Shown here: positions 37,291 to 49,359 of the stretch, piece by piece
Numbering within the stretch: the first letter of the stretch is position 1
How the letters are laid out: every line of letters starts with the position of its first letter
Assembly: GCA_033239525.1 (NCBI GenBank)
Contig: BSYO01000035.1
Location: forward strand, 4,438,627 to 4,502,626
DNA length: 64,000 nt
Direction: 5' to 3'
From: Nepenthes gracilis
Lineage: Eukaryota; Streptophyta; Magnoliopsida; Caryophyllales; Nepenthaceae
Notes under the pieces: generated by a model
Database searches by the model: none
What the model was told of the DNA's origin: nothing
The model's input: only the letters and a program-made list of their open reading frames with translations
Program-made: the position numbers and the translations under genes

Positions 37291-38304
37291 TGATGCGTTC
37301 CTGGTTCTTAAATTGTGGTATGGATTAGGGAGTCACTCAATCTTTCATTACAAGTCAAATTGAAATGGGTCTGGTATCTGGCGCTACTAACTTGAAACCT
37401 GCGTGCCACAAATCGCAAATAAGAGGTTAGAGAATCGTCGGGACTCATTTCATAATTTATCATCTGATATTCAAGTTAGAAATTTTTCTAAGAAAATAGA
37501 AAGATAGAAGAAGGATGGTAAATAATGCAAAATTACACGTGAGTGGGAAATACGAGAGGAGGACTGTCTCCTATAGGTGCGCCTGATGTGGGGGTGGCTT
37601 GAAGATGTAGGTGGATTAGGGTCCTTTGTGGTTGCACGCGGTGGGTGGCTCACTCGAATTCCACTCGATAGGGAGCGACTGACTATCGGAGAAAGGGATA
37701 CATTGGGAAAGAGTGTTTGGTTCTTTCTTTTACTGTGCAAGTCTCGTTTGTGGGCATATTGTTTATTAAGAGTTGCTCTCTCTCTCATATGGATGGTGAG
37801 GAAGCTTATAATGCCTCACAAAGAGAGCTTTAGCACCAAGATTGATGATAGGTGTTCCTTAGGAATTTTTCGACCGTTGGGTATTGACGAAAGCCACCGT
37901 GTCAGATGTCGTCTTGTGGTATTGATGTGACTGTGGCTGGTGGTGGCCAACTAGGGCTAGGTCTTTTCTCACGTGGGTTGGTTAGGCTACCATTAGTCAA
38001 CGAGCACGGCAATTTCCCAGGTTGACTACCATCTCCATTGGTTGAGACTTGCCATGTCGACGCTTTTTGCGCTGGCAGGTTGCTATTGTAGAGGTGGAGG
38101 GTTGACTTTGTTGCGATTGGTGGAGCCTCAGAGGCTACGCCCTGAGGTTAGGCTGTTGGTTCTCCATAGGCCTGTACACAGCAGATGGGCTGTTCAGACA
38201 ACCTCTGGGCTTTACTCTTATGTTGAGTCTTACTAACTATTGGGCTGGCCTCCGGATACCTCTTACCGTGACTAGATCGGCCCGTGTCGTTCATAGATCC
38301 ATCA
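37291..38304 (-). repeat. 3' LTR of element 2
   Basis: Starts (plus strand) TGATGCGTTCCTGG and ends GATCCATCA; colinear with 48341-49353. On its right, the plus-strand CTAGCCCCCTAT is the complement of an ATAGGGGGCTAG purine tract. Confidence 0.85.
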
Positions 38305-39961
38305 CTAGCCCCCTATGCCGTGGAGCCGGGCCTATAAGGTCCCTAATATGTCAAATGATGGGACGTTGCTAGCAGGCCCTACCCACACGCCTCTTCTCGA
38401 GATGCTTTAGCTTGCTAGTTGCAGAGTTACCTCCCTTTCCCATGCGCTGTGCAGCCTTTTGCACAATGGTGTAAGAATTCGATACTCTATTTGGAAAGAT
38501 TTTGCTCTAAACCATGACCTGGCTTCGATTCCTTTTCGGCAATCGGTGGACTCATCTTTTCACTGTGGGCTCACTATCCTCCTTTTATGGCTATAAAAGG
38601 GGGGACTCTCTGGCCCTTCACCTCTAGGTTCATCCTTACACTATCGAAGCAATGCGGAAGCTCAAAGTTGTCTTAGTCTCTCTGAAGCCTTGTGCTGGGA
38701 TCGGGTGGAGTCTTGGAAGATTTGAAGACTAGCTTGGTATTTGCAGTGTCGCTGTTGTTTCGGCTATTCTTGTGCCACCCGGACCTTACTCCGGTTGTTC
38801 TCGTGCCGCCACGCTTGGCAATTTGGTGGTAGGGGTCCCTTTTTTCTTTCCTCCTCCAGTGAGCTTTCAGGCATCCCCTTACGAAGGGATCCCCTGGGGT
38901 AGGCATCTTCCACGATCCTTTTTGATTGGTGGAAGTAGCCCTGCCTCGACTGCTTCTCTGGCGGGTCATCGTCGGAACCTACTAGAGGAGTTCACGGGTG
39001 GGAAGATTCTCTGGCGGTGGTGTTTTGTTTCTACTCCAGAGAATCGCTTCCCACCAGCATCTCGTGGTGCCTGGCTTTTGGGGGGCGCGTTCCATGTTTA
39101 GGTAGGTATGGTCCACATGGTGTTTGACCTGCGATTGTCCTCCCTGTATGTGTCTTCCTAGGGCCCGTTTTCAAGTGTTCGTTGTTAGTGTTTCTCTTCT
39201 TTTATCTTTTTCTTCTATGTACTTTTACTATTGTAAATCTTATACCTTATAAAAGAATTCAATGAATGGAATATTGCATATTTTCTTGCCTCTAGCGTTT
39301 CTGTTGTCATGTTCTCTTATCTCTATATTGTTGCTTTATGATTGGGACATCTTTGTACCATCATGCATGACTTGGCATCTAATAGTCAACCGGGTCATAC
39401 TTCTAGTGGTTTGGTTATCGATGGACTGGCCTCTGGGCTTGTTGTCTTGGATGCTTGGCCGGTAGGCTAGCCAGGTAGAGTGTCATTGAGTTGGCCTTGG
39501 TTGCGCGTGTTTCGCTTCTTGTATTAAGTCGCATCACATGATGATGGGCACGTCTATAGGCCATTAGCCTCCTGATGTTACCATACGCCGTAATGATGGC
39601 CACTTCAGCTGACGGCGCTGGCTCTTCTGGAGTCTGTGTTGCATTTATTGGTGACTAGATAGTTTGACAGGTCATCGCCAATACCATTGCGTAGGATTAC
39701 GAGGCGTCAGGAACATCTCAATTGGCTGTGGGAACGGATGCGTCTTGGTGCTGACAAGCATTGTTGCCATCATGAGGGCAACCTTTCGACTTCCTTGTGA
39801 CGTCATTTCGATCTCAAAGTCTTTACTTATTTAAGCTGAGTGCCCTTCGTTGTTCCCACACCTTGTCTTTGTCTTTGATTTGCTTGTGAACCCTTCTTTT
39901 TCCATGAACTTCATTCCTTTTCCCTTCCGATTATGTTTAGTGACAACGTTAGGAAGATTTG
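38305..39961. other. 3' region of element 2 ahead of the antisense frame
   Basis: No sense coding recognised. In plus orientation it holds a strong TATA-type word, CTATAAAAGGGG, at about 38591-38602, followed by a GGGACTCTCTGGCCC segment, and a weaker CTTATTTAAGC at about 39829-39839. Both lie upstream of the antisense frame at 40023. Confidence 0.5.
38591..38602 (+). promoter_or_regulatory. TATA-type box directed toward the antisense frame
   Basis: CTATAAAAGGGG on the plus strand, outside the LTR, reading opposite to gag-pol and toward the frame at 40023. Promoter activity is an inference. Confidence 0.4.
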
Positions 39962-41940
39962 ATCGATCCTCACCATCGAGGACGTTTAGTCCCTACTTTC
40001 TCAATTTAGGGTTTTAGGTAGCATGGCATTCTGTTTGCCTGGTCAAGATGGCAAGGCCTGCTCCCCACCGGAAGGCTTCATCACCATTTATGAGGTCCAT
40101 TTGCGGGGTGGGCTCCGCTTCCTACTACGAGCGTACCTATACGCGATCCTCATAGCCTTTGGGGTGCCTGTGGCAAGGCTCATGTCCAACACCATACGGT
40201 ACTTGGTATCCTCTGAGCATTCTCCCATGGCCATGGTTGTAGCTTTACCAATATCTCTGTGATGACAATTTTCCCCTTCTCAGAGAAAGCCAACTAGATC
40301 TCCATGTCTCCCCACTTTGACTTCAACTTCAAAGGGGCTGATTTGGTCAAGCACTAGAAGGATTGTTTCTTTTATTCGTCGATATCTTCGACTGGATTGT
40401 CTTGAATAAGTGGGAAAAGTGTGCCTCAACATCACCAGGCCCTTGGAGGCTGATGAGAAAGCCCAGGAGAAACCCTTGGTAGACTTGATCCTGGCCAATG
40501 CTAGCATTTTCTGTGAGAGGGGACACTGGTTGACTTCGATGGCCTTTGCTGCAGTTGCATGGAAGCTGGTCTTGTGGCAATGTCTTCTATTCTGAGGAGG
40601 CTAGGGATGCTAATAATTCGAGAGCTCTCGGGTCCACCGTCAAAGAGGCATCACTCCTCCTATGACGGCTTATCCACAGAGTCTACTTCGTTAGGAGAGG
40701 ATGAGGTTGCACTACAGTGGGTTCGGGAGTCTATCAAGGGGAGTGTGTCTTATGAGCGCTTCCACCTCGGACCAAGCATTAGGTTCTGGGGGAGCTACGG
40801 GTGCCATGGTCACGGTTACTCTTGTGTCGGAACCAAATCTGCCGCCATCGAAGCCGAAGCCTAGTCAATTCCTGAGCTGGAGTAGGCTTAGTGTTGTTTC
40901 CCTATCATCATCGAGATTTTATAGGGTGAGCAGTTGGTAGAGAGTCCAGGAGAGCTGACAGCCGAAGTCGCAATCGAGGTGACATCGGAGGCCGCTCTCG
41001 GGTCAGCGTCCGATGTTGGCGTTGGAGAGCCTGAGTCTCCTATTCGTGCGGAAGGGGACACCACCTTGACTGATTGCACGGTTGAGGTTGTGTTGGTTGT
41101 CGAGGGCCCCGAGATTGTTGGGGAGCCTCGTTACCTGGAGCAGCTGCTGACATGCCTCCTCCAGAGGCTGTTGAGATCATGGAGGAACTTCCTTTGGGGG
41201 AGATAGTTACTGTTGCAACACCTTCCTTGGGGACAGGCGAGTCCATCGAGCCACATCCTTGAGACACTTCGGAGCTGATGGATTGAGGCTTGATGGTTGC
41301 TGCTAATGTCACGGAAGAAACTATGGCGCTGGCTCCCAAGCTCCCAGAGTCGAAAGTCATCGCGTCCATTAGAGCTTAGTAGTTGGAGGAGTTTCTCGAG
41401 GCTGACCAAAGATATCTTCCCCTCAAGGGGCTTTCCTTCACTGAGGTACACATTTAGTATCCCTTTGTTTCTTCTCTAATTTGGCCTTCATTCTTCTAAC
41501 GTGTTTGCCATCAACAAGTTCAGGAGAGGGCTCTCCAGTTTTCGGTGGCCGTTGGTATTCCTGGCTTGAGAGCACGTTAGTGCGTCGGAGCACGGAGTTG
41601 TGGTCGAGCGGCTCGAGGCCCTAGAGGGTGAGTTATGCGTGGCTAGGGAGAGGATTGCTTCCCTTGAGGGGTCACTCCGTGATTCACAAGGGCGGTATCA
41701 TCTTCTCCACTGGCATTGCCTTCAGCTCAAGGATTAGTTTAGGGCATCCATTCCGATAGCAGATCTTGAGAATGTGCTGGAGGGAAAATTCTGGGATGGC
41801 ATCCGTCTCTACCATCGGGTTGTGCAATTGGTTGCTCTGAACTTTTCGGTCTCTTTGCTTCACACGGTGGACGCCAGCGCTACCCAAGAGTTGGACTTGC
41901 ATTTTTCTCTCGTGGGGACTACTGACCCTTTGTCTTCCTA
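39962..41940 (+). pseudogene. antisense frame of element 2 with a gypsy-type 'putative transposase' domain
   Basis: 40023-40262 encodes 79 residues including SPPEGFITIYEVHLRGGL and a following FGVPVARL, the same domain signature as element 1 at 7480-7172. Later pieces on the same strand keep parts of the family: 40410-40595 (EADEKAQEKPLVDL), 40701-40940, and an acidic, E/V/S-rich segment at 40934-41206 that matches in character the acidic segment of element 1. Stops and frame changes break it. It runs opposite to gag-pol. It could be a captured host gene or an element-encoded regulatory protein; its function is unknown. Confidence 0.68.
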
Positions 41941-42842
41941 GCCGAGAGGTGACCTGCCTCCAAGCCAGACTTCTCCGGCCTATTAGATCTCCCATTTCCT
42001 TTTTTCTCTTCTTTTTTTTGGAAAATGGCCCGATTATACAGTCAGAATAGATTGTAATGAAACCAGCATGATAGTTATGATCTTTGTTATTGATTGCTTG
42101 AACTTCCATGTTGAATTGCTTTTTCTTTCTTTGTCCGGCTAAGCGTTGCAGTTATCATCACTGGACTTGGGCTCGTCCAAGACACATTGGCTCTGTGGTG
42201 CTCATTCCCTAGTGAGGGGAATGTTGTGGAACCTTCATCTTATGGGTTGTTCTATCCTATAAATAGGATGTCGTCGCACGCTCGAGGGTGAGCCTCACTA
42301 AGGTTAGCTGGGTTTCATAGCCGCAGCAGCGGAGCCCTTGTAGAGTCATAGGCTGTTGTCCGCATCTTGCCACATTGGCCCTTGGTCCTACCCCAGGATG
42401 TCGTTGCTCATACACGACAAGTCCTAATTCACCAACCATCGTTGACTAAGAGTGCTTTCTCCCTCGGGAGGAGGTCATTGCACACCCGTTGTAGAAGCCC
42501 CTAAGGTTTCATTGGCCATTTGGTTGGGAGTTTCAAGAGCCCCCAAGCCTAGTTTTTGGCCATTGTTGGGCCGCTTGGTGTGGAAATATTTGACCACTTA
42601 ATGGGTCGCTCGGCTCAAGGTCAAGGTTCATCGATCTCCAATGGGTCGCAAAGTAGGCCAAGACAAGTCCTGCCTGGTTTAGGGGTAGTTTGGATCACTT
42701 AATTTGGTATAATGACAAACATGCACGCGATCACATGGGTAAGTACATATGAATAAACAACAATTTTATTGATTAAATAATGTGTTATACTTACAAGCAT
42801 TCGGAATGATGAATGAAGTCCTCACCTGGGTTCATTCAGGTC

Positions 42843-43884
42843 TTATTGGTAGTAATTTTTGAGATGGCTGGCGTTTCATGTCCTTAGGACAAGCTTGCCA
42901 TCCTGGGTACGTAGCTTATGTGCATCGTTTTGGAGGATGTTGTGCACTATTGGTAGTTTTGCCGGTTGTCACTACGCTTTGTAGGATGAGGTCTCCTACA
43001 TTGAATTGGCGAGCTTTTACCCTTTTATTATAGTATTGTGCAATTTATTGCAATCAGGAGGCATGCCGCGTCTCAGACTTCCTCAAATAGGTCGAGGTGC
43101 TTTGTGAGCCTCTGAAAGTTACTGAGGGGGTCGAAGCTGTCGACCTATAGGTTAGGAAGACCAATTTCCACGGAGATAACCGCCTCCATTTGTAGCATAG
43201 GCTAAAGGGCATTTCGATGGTCGACTCTCTGAGAGTGGTTTGTAGGACTAGAGGATGGAAGGAAACTCTTCGAGCCCAAGTGCCCTCAGCATCTTGTAGC
43301 TTGGTCTTCAATCCGCGGAGTAGCATTCGATTCATCACTTCTACCTGTCCATTGGCTTGTGTGTAGGCAATTAAGGTGTGAACCACCTTTATTCGTAGAT
43401 TTTTGCAATACTTGGAGAATCGTTATCGATAAACTGAGTTTTGTTATTGGTCACTATGACCTCGAGAATTCCAAAATGGAAAAAGATGCTCTTGAGAACG
43501 AACTCTATTGCATTCTATTCAGTTATTCGGGCTAGTGGAGAAGCCTCCACCCACTTAGTGAAATAGTTAATACCACGATAATGAATTTCCTTTATCCGGA
43601 TGCCCGGGCAGTTGCCTGAGAATGTAAAGCTCCAACTATGCGAACGGTAATGGTGTTTGCAGAGTTTGCAACTCCATGTGTAGCTAGTGTGGCACGTTCT
43701 TGTGGAGTTGGTAGCATTTGCACTTCTTCACAAACTCTATGGCATTACACTTCATCGAGGGCCAGAAGAAGCCTTGCCTCATTACTTTGAAGGCTAAGTT
43801 CTTGCCTCTTATGTGCAAGTTGCAGATTCCGAGGTGTATCTCACCCAACACATAATCAGCCTCTTTTGATGTTAGGCACCTCAT
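42843..43884 (-). pseudogene. integrase remnant, element 2
   Basis: Read on the minus strand: an N-terminal zinc-binding domain (43884-43684, with H near the start, FWPSM and CKCYQLHKN), then a broken catalytic core, then a C-terminal part ending HLKNYYQ with a stop at 43-45 of 42843-42845. The first catalytic Asp is Asn (GINYFTKW, codon at 43566-43568) and the second is also Asn (VTNNKTQF, codon at 43446-43448). The Glu is kept in NGQVEVMNR (about 43330). Stops and frameshifts are present as well. Confidence 0.82.
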
Positions 43885-44182
43885 GTAAGGGACCGAGTAC
43901 CACCGACAGTATAGTTTTTCATCTACAAGGGTGTATCATCTTGCCGTCTTTCTCACACATTTTGCCTTATTTGGGTTCTTTGGCAAGGTGCTATCGGTTA
44001 GGTACTTTCGGTAAGTGGTCATCCAATTGTCAACGTCGACTACTTACAACACCTCACCTTCGGGATCGTTGACGCTTAGGATGGCTAGGACTTCCTCTTG
44101 TCCTTAGAGTATTGCTCTAGGCTACCAATCGCCGCCCTCGACAATTTGTTGGCCTCCCAATTCTCTTCATTGGGGACGTGGA

Positions 44183-44827
44183 CTATCTTGACTTGGTAGA
44201 ATGCCCGAACAACCCCCTTGCCCTAACAAGGTACTTTGTGAGTTGTGGATTAGATGCCTCAGAACTCCCTCGGATTTGGTTGACAACCAACTTGGAATCG
44301 CTGCAGATGGTAAGTGACCTAGCGGAACATTCCTTGGCGAGCTGGAGCCCCAATGACGAGCACCTCGTACTTGGCAATGCTATTGGTGGCCAAAAACCCA
44401 AAGATGACAGAGTACTTGATCTCTGACCCATCTGGGGTTCTCAAAACCACGCCCACTCCGTTGTCTGCTTGTGTTGATGAGCCGTCGATGTTCAAGATCC
44501 ACGTTGGAATATCCAGCTGATCGATATCTTCGGCATGGCCGAGGGTGTTAGGGACTGGGGTCGCCGTCTTGACTATGAAGTCTGCGAGAGCCTGGCCCTT
44601 CATGGCCGGTCACGATCGAAACTCCATGTTGAATTTGCCTAACTCTATAGCCCATTTGACCAACCGCCTAGAATTTGTCCAACTTCTACAATATCCCCCG
44701 TTAAGGGTTGGTTCGTTAGGACGACGATCTGGTATGCCTGGAAGTAAGGCCGCAACTTGCAGGCAAAGTATACTAGGGCTAATGCTATCCTTTTGGCATG
44801 CGTATAGTGGCTCTTGGTGTCAGTCAA
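44183..44827 (-). pseudogene. two RNase H segments, element 2
   Basis: 44827-44645 encodes the end of the RT-linked RNase H domain (HAKRIALALVYFACKLRPYF, VVLTNQPL). 44603-44183 encodes a second, separate RNase H: WILNIDGSST with its catalytic Asp, an AKYEVLVIG Glu site, and after a frameshift LTICSDSKLVVNQIRG with the third acid residue. A second RNase H of this kind between RT and integrase is a known mark of Tat-group elements. Confidence 0.8.
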
Positions 44828-44879
44828 ACCTTGCTAACATATTACACCGGCCGTTACATGCCAAAATACTATTGGATTA

Positions 44880-46080
44880 GGACCAAGCTTAGCACCGTGC
44901 TTGAAACTACTTGATATAGGAATAGCTCTTCGCCTTACTGAGACAAAGTTTAGAGAGGAGGATTGGAGATGTATTCCTTGAGCTCCTAGAGTGCGGTATC
45001 CACTTTATTGTCCATTGGAATCCAGTCACCTTGGTTCCCCTCAATGCCTTAAAGAACGATAAATATTTTTCCATCGACTTTGCTAGGAATTGGGAGAGGG
45101 TAGTGAGCCTCCAGGTAAGCTTCTAGACCTCTTTCACTATTTGAGGAGGAGTCATGTCAATGATGGCCTTTATCTTCTCAAGGTTAGCCTCGATTCTCCG
45201 CTGAGACACTATGAAACCTAGGAACTTCTTAAAAGTCACCCCAAAGATTTATTTGGTGGTGTTGAGTTTCATTTGGTGCGCTTAAAGGACTGTGAAGGTC
45301 TCGTTCAGATCGTGAACATGGTCTTCGATGACTTTGCTTTTGACGAGTGTGTCACCCACCTACACCTCTACGTTTCTACCGATTTGGGCTTTGAACATCT
45401 TATTCACTAGCTATTGATGGGTGGCCTCAACATTCTTAAAATCGAAGGGCTTGATTTTGTAGCAGTAGGTTCCCTGGTTTGTCATGAAGGAGATATATTC
45501 CTTGTTCTTTAGACTTATCCTGATCTAATTGAACCTTGAGTAGGTGTCCATGAAGCTTAGCAGCTCTGACCGGCAATGGAGTCCACCAACTGATCGATTA
45601 TTGGTAGTGGAAAGCTATCCTTCGGGCACACCTTGTTCATGTGAGTGAAGTCTACGCACATCTGCCACTTTCCATTACTCTTCTTGATGAGGACAACCTT
45701 CGACAGCCAGTCTGGGTATTAGACATCTCTAATGAACCCCACGTCGAGCAGCTTTTTCACTTCCTCAAGAATGGCAACCAGTTTCTCGACTGAGTAGTTC
45801 CTATGCCTCTGTCGAATGGGATTGTGATTGGAATTAAGATCCAACTTGTGGACTGTTACTCTGATTGGTATCCCTAGTATATTGGCGAGAGTTCATGTGA
45901 AGATATTGGCATTCTGCCTAAGGAAAGTGACTAGCTGGTCATTGATAGGTCCTAAAAGGGAGCTTCTAATGTGTACACACTTTTCTAGCATGTTGGGAGT
46001 CCAAAGGGATCTCATCAATTAACTCCCTTGATTGTACTTGTTGGAGAGTAGTCTCATCTCGAAAATCAAGGTCCCTAATT
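44880..46080 (-). pseudogene. reverse transcriptase remnant, element 2
   Basis: On the minus strand, RT sequence can be followed through YSRFN, ISFMTNQGTYCYKIKPFDFKN and QIGRNVEV. The catalytic YVDD box is replaced by stop-V-G-D (codons at 45351-45362): the Tyr codon has become TAG and the first Asp a Gly. More stops occur upstream. It would have copied element RNA; this copy cannot. Confidence 0.83.
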
Positions 46081-46082
46081 GA

Positions 46083-46703
46083 CTAGGCTAGGCTTGCCGG
46101 TGTGACTTGGGATAGATAGCACGTCCGGCCCCTCACTTGATTTTCCATTACTTCTGTTATGTCATAAGGTGTTAGAAATTTCATGTTCAGGTGTGGGATC
46201 GACATCACTATCCTGAAAGTTGTTAAGTAGGGCTGTACTAAGATTGTGTTGTTGATAGACGGGAAGTTGAGAACTAGGAATGTAAGCATCTGGGAGGCCG
46301 TGCATGGGTATGTCCCCACGGTCACCTCCAGTTGGACAACCCATTGTACGGTCATTAGCTCATTGTCCAGGCCGCATAAGGGTCCGTTAGTGGGCCTCAT
46401 CTGGCTATTTTTTAATCCAAATTTAAAGAAAGTATCAAGATTTAGCAAGTTGCGAGAGTTTTCTTTATCGATGAAAACTCGTTTTAGCTAGTAATTTATA
46501 ATACCGTCTGAAACAAGGACAGATATAACTAGGGGGTTAGAATGATGGGTTATTACATGTGTCATATCATCATCACAAAAACTAATGACATCAATCTTAG
46601 CCTTTATCCTTAGTTTATTACTGCTAGAAGTGCTCTTTGGGCGGTTCGGGGCGCTGCCCTTTACTGGCCTGGTTGTAATCATATTGGCAATCCCGACCTC
46701 CAC
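46083..46703 (-). pseudogene. retropepsin-like protease remnant, element 2
   Basis: 46703-46488 covers the N-terminal part (ISFCDDDMTHVITHHSNPLV) and 46448-46083 the C-terminal part (LKNSQMRP, YPCTASQMLTFLVL). Between them the active-site region reads FIDKENSRNLL instead of the usual D-(S/T/N)-G. A stop lies just upstream of it. Confidence 0.75.
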
Positions 46704-46719
46704 TTAGTTCTTCGGCTGC

Positions 46720-48275
46720 TCCTGTGTGTCTTCCTTTGCTGCCGCAGGAGCCCATCTCGGGTTCTATAGGAATCTCGTCAAATGTCCCTAGTGGATCAGG
46801 TCTTTGATCTCTTTCTACAAGGTTCGACAGTCTTCAATTCTGTGACCCAGAGACTAGTGGTAATGATAATATTTGGTATGGTCCCCATCCTCTAGGTTCC
46901 TTTGTGCCTTGAGCTACTACAGGAACTTTTCATCCCGAATCTGTATTAGGATATTTGAGTACGTATTAGTCAAAGGGGTCAGGTCCTGCGGTCAGAATTC
47001 ATTCCGGGACCCTAATTCCACCCGTGACTGCTTGCGTGGCCCTCGAGGATGGTAGTTGTCCCCGTTCCTCTTCCTCTTGTTTGTCGACTTCTCCAATGGC
47101 CGATTTGTGTGCTCTAGGCGTTTTGTTTTATTGGCCTCCTTGGCTGCAATGTAGGCATGGGCGATGGTCTCGACCTCCTAGAAAGTCTGAGGATTCTGGT
47201 AGGCTAGGTGATTGAAAAAGTCTCTAGGCTCCAAGGTGGCAATGATAGTTGAGTTTCACTTGGTCGGTGAGCCTAGATATCCTTCGTGCCTTGGTGGTGA
47301 GATGGGCCAGGGAAGCGCTTAGGCTTTCTTCTTGTTGTTGTCGAAGCCAAACTAGATGCCATGGTTGTTTTACCTCCATCCGGTTGGAGGCGAACTAGGA
47401 TAGGATGCAATCGGCAAGTTTCAAAAAAGTCTAGATAGAGCTTGGGTCAAGGCCGTAGAACCAAAGGAGAGTGTCTCATTTGAGTGTCAAAGGGAAGCAC
47501 TGACACATGGTTGCCTCACCTAGTCCTGGAAGCTTAGCAGCGTGCGAAAGTGGTCCAGGTGGTCCATCGGGTCAGTACTCCCATCACACGGCTCGAGGGT
47601 TGTCATCTTGAACTTGTGGGGGAGCGGCTGCACATGGATCTCCACCACGAAGGGTAACCTCCTTAGGTTTGCGGCCTTCCTTTGGCATCGCCCCTAAAGA
47701 CGCATTGCCATATCTTTTCCACCTTCTTCTCTATGCGGGAGGTGGAAGCAACCCTCTTGGTGTTAAGGAAAGTCCTCAACTTCAAGTGGTTCGGAGAGAG
47801 GTGCATGGCTGTGCTGCTTCGGGCACATGGTAGCCACGCACTGCAGGAGGCTTCGCCTTGCGCCGAGGATCTCTGGTCCCTACAGGAGTACCGAGGGTTC
47901 TATCACTCGGGGCTCTTGTCCCATGTCCTGTGGCTGGCTTGGTTGGCCCTTCAGCCATGTCCAAGCCCTGCTGTTGGAGGCCTCTTGGGCCCCAGTGTTG
48001 TCGGGATGCGGGATTTTCTTGGCCTGGGGCTTTGATCTTCGATTCTTCTTTTTAGAAGCCTACACTTGCGTCGTGGAGGTGGGAGCTCCTTATTGCTGCG
48101 TGTCCAGTCGGCTGCTGATCCTATGGAGCATTCAGAAGACATCTCCCATCTGAGCCGCCAACATGTGGACGTCAGTCTTGGGATGCTCACCTGTGTGGCT
48201 ACCCTCGGAGGGGTCGTTGCCTTGGGTGATGTTGTGCCTAGGTGGTACGCTGGTTTGTGTTCTTGTATTGACCAT
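46720..48275 (-). pseudogene. gag remnant, element 2
   Basis: Starts MVNTRTQ at 48275, the same opening as elements 1 and 3, 45 bp inside the primer-binding site. Basic, proline-rich stretches and a broken central gag domain follow on the minus strand, with many frame changes. No intact nucleic-acid-binding zinc knuckle was found. Confidence 0.7.
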
Positions 48276-48320
48276 TTCATCAATCAAGAGTGTGGTGGTT
48301 GGTGGTTACATTTTTATGTC

Positions 48321-48340
48321 GTTTTCATAGAAGGCGACAA
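48321..48340 (-). other. primer-binding-site-like segment, element 2
   Basis: On the minus strand TTGTCGCCTTCTATGAAAAC abuts the 5' LTR. It is a mutated form of the TTGGCGCCGTCTGTGGGAAC-type segment of Tat elements. Confidence 0.65.
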
Positions 48341-49353
48341 TGATGTGTCCCTGGTTATAAGGTTGTGGTACAAATTAGGAAGCCAACTATTCTTCTATTA
48401 TGGATCAAATTGGAGCGGGTCCGATCTTCATCGCTACTAACCTAGAACCTGCGCACCACAAGCCACAAATAAAAGGTTAGAGAATTTGTGGGATTTGCTC
48501 CCCGGTTTATCATTTGATACTCAAATCAAAAATCTTTCCAAGGAAATAGAAAGATATAAGGAGGATGATAAATAATGTAAAATTGCACGTGAGTAGGGGA
48601 TGCAAAGGAGGATTGGTTCCTGTAGGTCGCCCGACGTGGGGGTGGCTTGAAGATGTAGGAGGATTGGGCTCATTTGTGGTTGCACGCAGTCGGTAGCTCA
48701 CTAAGATTGTACTCGACGGGGAGTGATTTACTATCAGAGAAAGAACTACGCCGGGAAAGAGTGTTTGGTTCTTTCTTTTACTGTGCAAGTCTTGTTTGTG
48801 GGCAGCTTGTCTACTAAGAGTTGCTCTCTCCGTCCTGTAGATAGTGATGGAGCCTATAATGCCTTGCAGAGAGGGCTTTGGAGCCAAGACTGATGACAGG
48901 TGTTCCTCGGGGTTTGCCGACCATTGGGTGTTAATGGGAGCCACCGTGTTAGGTGCTGTATTATGGAATTGAAGCAACCATGGTTGGTGGTGGTCGACAA
49001 GAGTTAGGTCTCTCCTTGCGTTGGTTGGCTGGGCTGTCGTTGGTCGACGGGCAAAATGATTCCCTATGGTTGACCACCGACTCCATCGGTTGAGACCTGC
49101 CGCGTTGGCACCTTTTGCGTTGCCAGGCTATTATTGCAAAGGTGGAGGATTAACTTTATTACGATTGGTGGAGCCTCATAGGTTATCCCCTGAGGTTGGG
49201 CCGTTGGTTCCTAATTGGCCTGTACATAGCAGATGAAATGTTTGGGCTACCTCTCGGCTTTGCTCTTGCGTTGGACCTTGCTGGCTAATGGGCTGGCCGC
49301 CAGATTGCCCCTCGCTGCCATTGGATCAGCCCATGTTGTTCATGGACCCATCA
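48341..49353 (-). repeat. 5' LTR of element 2
   Basis: Plus-strand ends TGATGTGTCCCTGG and GACCCATCA, so on the element's own strand it starts TGATGGGTCC. Colinear with 37291-38304 and visibly diverged from it. Confidence 0.85.
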
Positions 49354-49359
49354 CTTGGA

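Larger units (their letters stand above)
37291..49353 (-). mobile_element. Ty3/gypsy retrotransposon, Tat group, full-length but dead (element 2)
   Basis: LTRs of 1014 bp (37291-38304) and 1013 bp (48341-49353) flanked by CTTGA (37286-37290) and CTTGG (49354-49358). On the minus strand the order is LTR, primer-binding site, gag, protease, RT, two RNase H segments, integrase, long 3' region, purine tract, LTR. Two RNase H segments and no chromodomain are known marks of the Tat group. An antisense (plus-strand) frame lies in the 3' region. All coding regions carry stops and frame breaks, and catalytic residues of RT and integrase are changed. Confidence 0.9.
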
